From: Gammaproteobacteria bacterium
GTDB lineage: Bacteria; Pseudomonadota; Gammaproteobacteria; Steroidobacterales; Rariloculaceae
DNA: 5,008 nucleotides
Direction of reading: 5' to 3'
Assembly (NCBI GenBank): GCA_004357505.1
Contig: SMWC01000107.1
Location: forward strand, 1-5,008
The notes under the pieces were generated by a model. That model was not told where the DNA came from, made no database searches, and saw only the letters and a list, made by a program, of their open reading frames with translations. Shown in pieces: positions 1-5,008 of the stretch; the stretch's first letter is position 1, and each line of letters opens with the position of its first letter. Both the position numbers and the translations under genes were made by a program.

Positions 1-95
1 TCCGTATAACTAACTGTTTTATCCAACTTTTTCTCCGGAAATAACGCTGAACGACTCTCGTATCAGGGACCGCCGATCAGTAGCGGATTGAAAAT

Positions 96-171
96 TGGAG
101 CGACTGAACGGGTTCGAACCGTCGACCTGTACCTTGGCAAGGTACCGCTCTACCAACTGAGCTACAGTCGC
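96..171 (-). tRNA. glyW: tRNA-Gly (anticodon GCC), with encoded CCA
   Basis: A complete 76-nt tRNA cloverleaf reads on the minus strand. The acceptor stem is GCGACTG paired with CAGTCGC, the D arm is GCTC/GAGC around an AGTTGGTA loop, and the anticodon stem is GTACC/GGTAC around loop TTGCCAA. The anticodon GCC lies at 136-138. The T arm has a TTCGAAC loop closed by GACGG/CCGTT with one G-U pair. The 3' CCA is encoded (96-98). The discriminator base is U (position 99), and G1-C72, C2-G71, C35 and C36 match the known bacterial glycine identity set. It reads GGC and GGU codons. It lies 68 bp downstream of pgsA on the same strand, as glyW does in E. coli, where cysT and leuZ follow. Any such followers here would lie beyond the left edge; none is seen in the remaining 95 bp. 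Confidence 0.97.
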
Positions 172-203
172 ATACCGCACTAGTGCCTGGTAGGAACCCA
201 CCT

Positions 204-233
204 ATTTTACCGTCCGACCACGAGCCAGAGCAA
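204..233 (-). promoter_or_regulatory. possible sigma70 promoter for tRNA-Gly
   Basis: In the short gap between pgsA and the tRNA, the minus strand reads TTGCTC (228-233), an 18-bp spacer, then TAAAAT (204-209). The -10 matches consensus at five of six bases; the -35 keeps only TTG. Transcription would begin near 197, giving a leader of about 25 nt to be removed by RNase P. The GC-rich stretch just after the -10 would fit stringent control of a stable RNA gene. The tRNA could equally be processed from a read-through pgsA transcript, so this is only a candidate. Confidence 0.3.
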
Positions 234-239
234 TCGGCT

Positions 240-800
240 CTAGGTCCGGGCGCGCATGACCGGCCAGGCAGCCCGCAGATAATCGGCCATCGACCACAGC
301 GTCAGCACGACCGCAACCAGCAGTAACAATCTGCCGATATCGTAGATGGGCCAACCGAACTGCGGATAGTAATAGAGCATGAAACTGATGCCGAACATTT
401 GTAGCGTCGTCTTCCATTTCGCGAAATCGGTGACGGACACCTGGGCGCTCTCACCCAGAGACGACATCCATTCCCGTAACGCCGACACCGCAATCTCCCG
501 GCCGATAATGACCACAGCGACTATCGTCGTGAAAAAGGTTGGATCACTTTGCACCAGTAGCACTAAAGCCGTCGAGACCATGAGTTTGTCTGCGACCGGA
601 TCGAGGAACGCACCGAACTTGGAGGTTTGATTCAGCCGTCGCGCCAGGTAGCCATCGAGCCAGTCCGTCAGCCCAGCCAAGCCGAACAGGCATCCTGACG
701 CCGGTCGCGCCCATTCAACCGGCAGGTAGAACACAAGCACCACCAGCGGAATAGCGAGAATCCTGAAGGACGTAATCGCGTTAGGAACGTTTATCGGCAT
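240..800 (-). CDS. pgsA: CDP-diacylglycerol--glycerol-3-phosphate 3-phosphatidyltransferase
   Basis: This inner-membrane enzyme makes phosphatidylglycerophosphate from CDP-diacylglycerol and sn-glycerol 3-phosphate, the committed step to phosphatidylglycerol and cardiolipin. The 186-aa product is close to the usual length (E. coli about 182). The full CDP-alcohol phosphotransferase signature D-x2-DG-x2-AR-x8-G-x3-D-x3-D is intact: D46, D49, G50, A53, R54, G63, D67 and D71. The aspartates bind the divalent metal and catalyse transfer. Several hydrophobic membrane segments are visible, at roughly 10-27, 33-47, 74-100, 133-147 and 155-172. The N-terminal MPIN-PN and the LVFYLPVEW stretch resemble E. 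coli PgsA. The ATG is 2 bp after the uvrC stop, with only a weak GGA upstream, so translation is probably coupled to uvrC. It is followed by tRNA-Gly. No odd residues were seen. Confidence 0.97.
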   Translation of the reverse strand: MPINVPNAITSFRILAIPLVVLVFYLPVEWARPASGCLFGLAGLTDWLDGYLARRLNQTSKFGAFLDPVADKLMVSTALVLLVQSDPTFFTTIVAVVIIGREIAVSALREWMSSLGESAQVSVTDFAKWKTTLQMFGISFMLYYYPQFGWPIYDIGRLLLLVAVVLTLWSMADYLRAAWPVMRART

Positions 801-802
801 GA

Positions 803-2647
803 CTAGTCCGCATGAAAATGTTCGTAGATCGATGCGGCGAGCGCATGCGAAATCCCTTTGACTCGCGTGAGGTCATCGACTCCGGCCCGGGTGACTGCCT
901 GTAGACCGCCAAATTGCCTTAAAAGCTCCCTGCGCCGCTTTGGGCCCAGACCCCGGATCTCCTCCAACGGCGAGGCAGACTGTCTTTTCCGCCGGCGCCC
1001 TCGATGTGCGGTGATCGCAAATCGATGCGCTTCGTCGCGAAGCTGCTGGATCAGGTGCAAGGCCGGTGAAGTCGCGGGGAGAGCGATCGGCCGAGTTTGC
1101 TCCGGCAGATAGAGACGCTCGCGGCCTGGGCGACGTCCCTGCCCTTTTGCTACGCCGACTATCTGCATGCCGTCCAACTGAAGCTCCTGTACGACTTCGA
1201 GCGCCTTGTTGAGCTGGCCACGACCACCGTCTATGACCAACACATCCGGCGTAGGTGCTTCTCCTTTCTTCACGCGAGCATAGCGTCTCTTCAGCGCCTG
1301 AGCCAGCGCGGCATAATCATCTCCAGCTACTACGCCGGAGATATTGAAGCGCCGGTAATCAGACTTTACCGGCCCTTCGGCACCGAATACCACACAGGAA
1401 GCTACAGTGGACTCGCCACCGGTGTGACTGACATCAAAACACTCCAAGCGGCGGGGCACCTCGTCCATATTCAGTACCTCAGCCAGGGCTTCGAGCTGCC
1501 GAGTCACCGTCGCATGGGATTTCTCTCTCATCCCCGCCGCGTGACGTGCATTCGTTAGGGCCATCGCAAGCCAACGTGCGCGATCGCCTCTGACGCGATA
1601 CTTGATTACGACCTTGTGGCCCGTGTTCTCACCCAGCATCGCTGCGAGAACCTCTGCTTCCGGTACCGACTGACTGATGAGGATCTCTTTCGGTGCATCG
1701 CGTCCGCCGTAATATTGCAGAAGAAAAGCCCGCGCCACTTCGCTCTCGCCAACGTCAGCGACGACGTGCGGAAAGTAGTCACGACTCCCGAGCAGCCTTC
1801 CGCCTCGAAAGTACATGACCGTCACGCAATGAATCCCCTGTTCGAATACCAGGCCGATCACATCAAAATCTCCGCTCGAGCGGGACACCAGCTGCTGCGC
1901 CTCGACGGCCCTGAGCTTGGCGAGCTGATCGCGGAATTGTGCCGCGTCCTCGAACCTGAGCTCGTCGGCAGCCTGTTCCATCCGCGCGGCAACACTTTCG
2001 GCCACCGCTTCATTGCGGCCTTGCAGGAACAACATAGCGTGCTCGATATCCCGAGCGTAATCAGCCGCCGAGATCAAGCCGACGCACGGCGCCGTACAGC
2101 GCTGGATCTGATACTGCAAACACGGCCGTGTGCGATTGGCGAAATAACTATCCTCACAGAGCCGCAGCTTAAACAGTCTCTGTAGCTGGTTTAAAGTTTC
2201 GCGGACCGGGCCAGCGCTGGGATAGGGTCCGAATAGGCGTCCAGACTTTTTTCGAGAGCCGCGATAGAACGACAGGCGCGGATAGTCGTGGTCGGTACTG
2301 ACATGGATGTAGGGATAGCTCTTATCATCGCGAAACACCACATTGAAGCGCGGCCTGTGACGCTTGATCAGGTGGTACTCCAACATCAGCGCTTCGGCTT
2401 CCGTGCGGGTTACGGTGACCTCTACATCCGCGACCCGCTTCAGCATCACCATCGTCTTGGCGTCGTGGGGGCGGCCCTGGAAGTAGCTGCCGACCCTGCG
2501 CCGCAAATCCTTGGCCTTGCCGACGTAGATGACACGCCGCTTGGCATCGAGCATCCGATAAGCGCCGGGTCGATGCGTCAGATTCTTCAACATCGGCCGG
2601 GGATCGAACGCGCCAGGGGCGAGTGTGCTTTCTTCGACAGATCTCAT
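803..2647 (-). CDS. uvrC: UvrABC excinuclease subunit C
   Basis: UvrC is the nuclease of nucleotide excision repair. It is recruited by the UvrB-DNA complex and cuts 3' then 5' of the lesion. At 614 aa it is full length (E. coli about 610). Domains in order: GIY-YIG nuclease at about 20-100 (GAY at 28-30, YVG at 41-43, KAKDLRRR, and E90 as likely metal ligand); a cysteine cluster C164, C176, C184, C188; a UVR/UvrB-binding helix pair at about 212-247; the RNase H-like second nuclease (ECFDVSHT at 402-409 with D405, GDDY with D444, VIDGG with D473, and H541 in RDEAH); and tandem helix-hairpin-helix motifs at about 560-614 (GLGPKRRREL, VKGIS). The cysteine spacing (12, 8, 4) equals that of the E. 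coli [4Fe-4S] site. The ATG overlaps the upstream glycosylase stop in an ATGA. There is no clear Shine-Dalgarno, which suggests coupled translation. All expected catalytic residues are present. Confidence 0.98.
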   Translation of the reverse strand: MRSVEESTLAPGAFDPRPMLKNLTHRPGAYRMLDAKRRVIYVGKAKDLRRRVGSYFQGRPHDAKTMVMLKRVADVEVTVTRTEAEALMLEYHLIKRHRPRFNVVFRDDKSYPYIHVSTDHDYPRLSFYRGSRKKSGRLFGPYPSAGPVRETLNQLQRLFKLRLCEDSYFANRTRPCLQYQIQRCTAPCVGLISAADYARDIEHAMLFLQGRNEAVAESVAARMEQAADELRFEDAAQFRDQLAKLRAVEAQQLVSRSSGDFDVIGLVFEQGIHCVTVMYFRGGRLLGSRDYFPHVVADVGESEVARAFLLQYYGGRDAPKEILISQSVPEAEVLAAMLGENTGHKVVIKYRVRGDRARWLAMALTNARHAAGMREKSHATVTRQLEALAEVLNMDEVPRRLECFDVSHTGGESTVASCVVFGAEGPVKSDYRRFNISGVVAGDDYAALAQALKRRYARVKKGEAPTPDVLVIDGGRGQLNKALEVVQELQLDGMQIVGVAKGQGRRPGRERLYLPEQTRPIALPATSPALHLIQQLRDEAHRFAITAHRGRRRKRQSASPLEEIRGLGPKRRRELLRQFGGLQAVTRAGVDDLTRVKGISHALAASIYEHFHAD

Positions 2648-3291
2648 GTTACGCTGAACGCCAATTGCTTAGCACGAGCGACGGCGTCGCGAAACATGGC
2701 GGGCGTCAGGCGGCGAGTCTGCGTGTTGTAGCGGCTGCAATGATACGAATCGACTAGCCAACGGCCGTCTTCGAGATCGTGTACTGCGCCGTGGCCGAAC
2801 CCATACCGGCTTTGTTTCAAGCGCAGTGCCCTTATAACCGCTCGGTGCGCAATGCCTCCCAACGCCAGGAACACGCCCCCTCGCGGAAGCGATTCAAGTT
2901 CGCTCGCTAGATAGCGGTTACAGGTCTGTACTTCCAACGTCGTGGGCTTGTTCTGCGGAGGTAGACATTTTACGGCGTTCGTGATCCGACAGCCCAGCAG
3001 CTTGAGCCCGTCGTCAGCGGAAGTAGACCTGGGTAGTGTGGCAAGCGCGAGATCGTATAGCGTCTGATAGAGCAATATGCCCGCGAAGTCACCGGTAAAG
3101 GGTCGTCCGGATGCGTTCGCACCATGTTTACCGGGTGCGAGTCCGACGATCAAGAGCCGCGAGTCAGGATCACCGAAAGCTGCAACCGGCGCATTCCAAT
3201 AGTCCGGATGAGACGTCTTTAGCTCGGCGAGAAACGCCGCAAGGCGAGGACAGCGCACACAATCCGGATCGAAACAGCTCGACGTGCCCAA
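2644..3291 (-). CDS. family 5 (UDGb-type) uracil-DNA glycosylase
   Basis: This base-excision repair enzyme removes uracil, and in this family often other deaminated bases such as hypoxanthine, from DNA. The 215-aa protein belongs to the iron-sulfur uracil-DNA glycosylase group. Motif 1 is GLAPGKHGAN (50-59) followed by GRPFTGD (62-68). The GLAP form lacks the polar catalytic residue of family 4 (GEAPG) and points to family 5. Cluster cysteines are C11 and C14 (CVRC), C109 (NAVKC) and C124 (QTC). Motif 2 is HCSRYNT (184-190), where Cys replaces the common Pro. The start must precede C11. An in-frame TAA lies one codon upstream (3295-3297), so the only usable start in that short stretch is TTG at 3291, with just AAGAG directly abutting it as a possible ribosome site. 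The stop overlaps the uvrC start by 4 bp, pairing base- and nucleotide-excision repair genes in one unit. Confidence 0.93.
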   Translation of the reverse strand: MGTSSCFDPDCVRCPRLAAFLAELKTSHPDYWNAPVAAFGDPDSRLLIVGLAPGKHGANASGRPFTGDFAGILLYQTLYDLALATLPRSTSADDGLKLLGCRITNAVKCLPPQNKPTTLEVQTCNRYLASELESLPRGGVFLALGGIAHRAVIRALRLKQSRYGFGHGAVHDLEDGRWLVDSYHCSRYNTQTRRLTPAMFRDAVARAKQLAFSVT

Positions 3292-3294
3292 CTC

Positions 3295-3324
3295 TTAGCC
3301 CGAGAAGAATCGCAACGAGGCCAT
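3295..3324 (-). promoter_or_regulatory. possible nine-codon leader ORF before the glycosylase
   Basis: In the 44-bp gap downstream of the DAHP synthase gene, the minus strand shows AGGAG, two bases, then ATG (3322-3324). The ORF encodes MASLRFFSG and stops at TAA (3295-3297). The stop lies one codon before, and in the same frame as, the TTG start of the glycosylase. Ribosomes ending here could re-initiate at the TTG, which has no good Shine-Dalgarno of its own. However, the 2-nt spacing between AGGAG and ATG is shorter than normal, and a chance ORF of this length is common. Confidence 0.2.
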
Positions 3325-3335
3325 CGCTCCTACAT

Positions 3336-4691
3336 TCACTTTTGAGCGCGGACGTGGCCGGCGATCAGCATCGCGATCTCCAAGGCCTGCTCGTAGTTCA
3401 GACGCGGATCCACCTGCGATTTATAGGCGCGCGCAAGATCGGATTCTTTCAGCCCACGGGCGCCGCCGATGCATTCGGTCACGTTCTCGCCCGTCAACTC
3501 CAAATGTACGCCACCGAGACAGCTGCCCATTTCCTCATGGATACGAAAGGCTGCTTTAAGCTCGGCGAGGATATTATCGAAGCGCCGTGTTTTATAGCCT
3601 TCGGCGGTAGATTCCGTGTTGCCGTGCATCGGATCGCACACCCACAGAACGCGGGAACCGGTTTCGCGCACGGCCTGGATTACTCTCGGGAGGTGCTTCT
3701 CGATGTTTTTCGCACCGAAACGTGTAATCAACGTCAGTCGGCCAGGCTCGTTATCGGGATTCAACACGTGGAGCAGTGCCTGAAGATGCTCGTCACCGAG
3801 CCCAACGCCCACTTTGATGGCTATCGGATTGGAGATACCGCGGAAAAACTCTACGTGGGCGCCTTCGAGATCGGCGGTGCGCATGCCGATCCACGGATAG
3901 TGCGTCGTCAAGTTGTACCAACGCTCCCGATGCGGGAGATATCGCGTCTGGGCCTGCTCATAAGCCAGATGCAGGCCCTCGTGGGAGGTGTAGAACTCTA
4001 CCCGTCGGGAATGTAGCGCGTCACCAGTCACGGACTCGAAGAACTCAAGCGAATCAGACACGGATTCAACGATCTTGTGGTACTCGGCCGCCATCGGCGA
4101 CTCGCTGACGAACTTTAGATCCCAGTTTTCCGGGTGATGGAGATCGGCGAAGCCGCCATCGATCAGCGAACGCACGAAATTCAGCGTCAACGCCGCTCGC
4201 TCGTAGCCGCGCAGCATCAGGTCAGGATCTGGCTCGCGATCCTCCGCCGTGAACGGATTGCGGTTGACCAGATCACCACGGTAGCTCGGCAATGAGACAC
4301 CGTCACGTGTCTCCTGGTCGGCGCTGCGCGGCTTAGCGTACTGGCCCGCCATGCGCCCGACCCGAATCACGGGTTTTCGCAATCCCATGACCAATACCAG
4401 CGACATCTGCAATAGAATCTTGAGCTTCTGGACGATGATCTCCGAGGAGCACTCGGCGAAGCTCTCAGCACAATCGCCTCCCTGCAGCAGAAACGCCTCG
4501 CCCCGCTGAGCGGCGGCGAGATGCCCCTTCAGCGCCTCGATCTCCCAGGAGGTGACCAACGGCGGCAGACGGTTCAGCGCGGCGATAGCATTCTGAAGCC
4601 GCTCACTGTCGTTGTAGAGCGGCTGCTGGCTGGCTTCCCGAGTCTGCCAGCTGGCCGGATGCCAATCGGTTGGATTACTGGTCTGCGTCAT
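3336..4691 (-). CDS. aroG: class II 3-deoxy-7-phosphoheptulonate (DAHP) synthase
   Basis: This cytosolic enzyme condenses phosphoenolpyruvate with erythrose 4-phosphate to DAHP, the first step toward chorismate and aromatic amino acids. It is the class II (plant/AroA-II) type, unrelated in sequence to the E. coli AroF/G/H. Numbering from the ATG at 4691 gives 451 aa. Signatures are LLQGGDCAESF with metal ligand C74, the RVGRMAGQYAKPRSAD phosphoenolpyruvate site (R113), SYRGD, K293, R323, DPMHGNT with H356, HLELTGENVTEC with E398, and QVDPRLN with D428. All keep a constant offset to the Mycobacterium tuberculosis enzyme. The N-terminal WHPASW is typical of the family. An in-frame TTG at 4709 would add six residues, but it lies inside the likely promoter, so the ATG is preferred. 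The WIGMRT stretch has Met (M270) where many homologues have Glu. It is first in the minus-strand series; aromatic feedback control cannot be judged from sequence. Confidence 0.96.
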   Translation of the reverse strand: MTQTSNPTDWHPASWQTREASQQPLYNDSERLQNAIAALNRLPPLVTSWEIEALKGHLAAAQRGEAFLLQGGDCAESFAECSSEIIVQKLKILLQMSLVLVMGLRKPVIRVGRMAGQYAKPRSADQETRDGVSLPSYRGDLVNRNPFTAEDREPDPDLMLRGYERAALTLNFVRSLIDGGFADLHHPENWDLKFVSESPMAAEYHKIVESVSDSLEFFESVTGDALHSRRVEFYTSHEGLHLAYEQAQTRYLPHRERWYNLTTHYPWIGMRTADLEGAHVEFFRGISNPIAIKVGVGLGDEHLQALLHVLNPDNEPGRLTLITRFGAKNIEKHLPRVIQAVRETGSRVLWVCDPMHGNTESTAEGYKTRRFDNILAELKAAFRIHEEMGSCLGGVHLELTGENVTECIGGARGLKESDLARAYKSQVDPRLNYEQALEIAMLIAGHVRAQK

Positions 4692-4700
4692 ACGGCCGGG

Positions 4701-4729
4701 ACTATACAAACCCCTCTTGCGCAGTGCAA
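4701..4729 (-). promoter_or_regulatory. putative promoter of the DAHP synthase operon
   Basis: The minus strand reads TTGCAC (4724-4729), a 17-bp spacer, then TATAGT (4701-4706). The -10 matches consensus at five of six bases with ideal spacing; the -35 keeps only the TTG. The hexamer ends 9 bases before the A of the ATG at 4691, so transcription would begin at about 4694-4691 and leave a 5' leader of 0-3 nt. The in-frame TTG at 4709 would then not be transcribed, which supports the ATG start. Confidence 0.45.
4717..4729. repeat. 13-bp imperfect dyad in the divergent promoter region
   Basis: TTGCGC-A-GTGCAA is an inverted repeat with one mismatched pair out of six, centred at 4723. Its right arm coincides with the -35 hexamer proposed for the DAHP synthase gene, and it lies about 45 bp upstream of the divergent gene's start. 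A dimeric repressor bound here could block the -35. No regulator is known to me for this exact sequence, and a dyad this short may be chance. Confidence 0.25.
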
Positions 4730-4751
4730 AAAATGGCCGCTAGCCCGATGC

Positions 4752-4760
4752 TGGTATGAT
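4752..4760 (+). promoter_or_regulatory. putative extended -10 promoter for the nfeD-like gene
   Basis: TGGTATGAT is an extended -10 (TGn followed by TATGAT, five of six matches to TATAAT). No convincing -35 lies 16-18 bp upstream, which is acceptable for extended -10 promoters. The expected start of transcription is 4766-4768, and 4768 is the A of an ATG, so the message would be leaderless. Two in-frame ATGs at 4756 and 4759 fall in or next to the -10 and would then not be in the transcript. Confidence 0.45.
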
Positions 4761-4767
4761 GCAGTGT

Positions 4768-5008
4768 ATGTCGCTCGTGGCTTCCAGCTTGAGACGTTTG
4801 TCCCTTGCGGCCGTCCTGGCCGTCGGCTGTAGCATGTGGCTGGGAGCCCAAGAAGATGCGTCCGAGGACGGCGGGTCGACGGACGGCCGTATCGTCACGC
4901 TGATTGCGATTGACGGCGCTATCGGCCCCGCAACCGCGGATTTTCTGACGCGCGGCATCGCTACCGCTGCGGCAAACAACGCTGCGCTCGTCGTGATCGA
5001 GATGGACA
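4768..5008 (+). CDS. nfeD: long-form NfeD / membrane-bound ClpP-class serine protease, N-terminal part
   Basis: Only the first 80 residues are in the window; the gene continues past the right edge. Residues 1-28 form an export signal: arginines at 9-10, a hydrophobic core LSLAAVLAVGCSMWLGA, then an acidic, glycine-rich linker. Cleavage could follow LGA, or AVGC could act as a marginal lipobox with Cys21. From residue 41, RIVTLIAIDGAIGPATADFL and then ALVVIEMD match the first strand-helix-strand of the ClpP/SppA-like domain in long NfeD proteins, which normally proceeds to a DTPGG segment; the reading frame stops just short of it. Known family members cleave stomatin-like partner proteins and end with membrane helices and an OB-fold NfeD domain. 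The ATG at 4768 is preferred over in-frame ATGs at 4756 and 4759 because of the overlapping -10; no Shine-Dalgarno precedes any of them. It is divergent from the DAHP synthase gene. SppA-type peptidase is the main alternative. Confidence 0.8.
   Translation, partial: MSLVASSLRRLSLAAVLAVGCSMWLGAQEDASEDGGSTDGRIVTLIAIDGAIGPATADFLTRGIATAAANNAALVVIEMD

Noticed and set aside
1..95. Terminator or second tRNA downstream of tRNA-Gly
   Set aside because: Only a 4-bp CCGC/GCGG pairing without a T-run and a short TCCGGA palindrome are visible, and no cloverleaf can be drawn.
227..241. Hairpin AGAGC-AATCG-GCTCT over the pgsA stop codon as a terminator
   Set aside because: The stem is only 5 bp, there is no T-run after it on the minus strand, and a competing GAGCC/GGCTC pairing exists. 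It does not look like an intrinsic terminator.
1097..2185. Two plus-strand open frames of about 150 and 190 codons
   Set aside because: They are antisense to the conserved catalytic core of uvrC, a common effect in GC-rich genes, and no domain is recognisable.
3111..4016. Long open frame of about 300 codons on the plus strand
   Set aside because: It lies fully antisense to the glycosylase and DAHP synthase genes, both of which have intact family motifs. Its translation is low-complexity shadow sequence with no recognisable domain.
4707..4709. TTG as the start of the DAHP synthase
   Set aside because: It would add only six residues not typical of the family, and it lies next to the probable -10 hexamer, upstream of the expected transcription start. 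The ATG at 4691 is a better choice.
4740..4979. Minus-strand open frame of 79 codons
   Set aside because: It is antisense to the signal-peptide and protease start of the nfeD-like gene, and it covers the divergent gene's promoter. The plus-strand reading has a clear family match.

Overview
The window looks like an ordinary core-genome segment of a GC-rich Gammaproteobacterium. Three things suggest this. The PgsA protein is strongly E. coli-like. The order uvrC - pgsA - tRNA-Gly on one strand is the same as the E. coli uvrC-pgsA-glyW neighbourhood. The DAHP synthase is the class II type found in many GC-rich gamma lineages such as Xanthomonadales or Steroidobacterales relatives; that finer placement is a guess.

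Reading down the minus strand from about 4691 to 96 there is a compact, probably co-transcribed series. It runs: class II DAHP synthase (first shikimate-pathway step), a family 5 (UDGb-type) uracil-DNA glycosylase with an iron-sulfur cluster, UvrC (nucleotide excision repair nuclease), PgsA (phosphatidylglycerophosphate synthase) and tRNA-Gly(GCC). Junctions are tight: 44 bp between DAHP synthase and the glycosylase, a 4-bp ATGA overlap between the glycosylase and uvrC, 2 bp between uvrC and pgsA, and 68 bp before the tRNA. The glycosylase and UvrC form a base-excision/nucleotide-excision repair pair, and both carry four-cysteine patterns matching known [4Fe-4S] sites. The other genes are metabolic housekeeping without an obvious shared pathway.

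On the plus strand, a divergent gene starts at about 4768 and runs off the right edge. Its N-terminus has a signal sequence followed by the start of a ClpP/SppA-like domain of the long NfeD type (membrane-bound serine protease). The 76-bp divergent region between it and the DAHP synthase gene holds a plausible -10 element for each gene. Both are placed so that transcription would begin at or within a few bases of the ATG, so both mRNAs may be leaderless. A 13-bp imperfect dyad overlaps the weak -35 of the DAHP synthase promoter.

Positions 1-95 (downstream of the tRNA) contain no gene, terminator or further tRNA that I can recognise. No mobile element, CRISPR array, phage gene or clearly novel system is visible. 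The most interesting points are the promoter/start architecture and the coupled repair gene pair.
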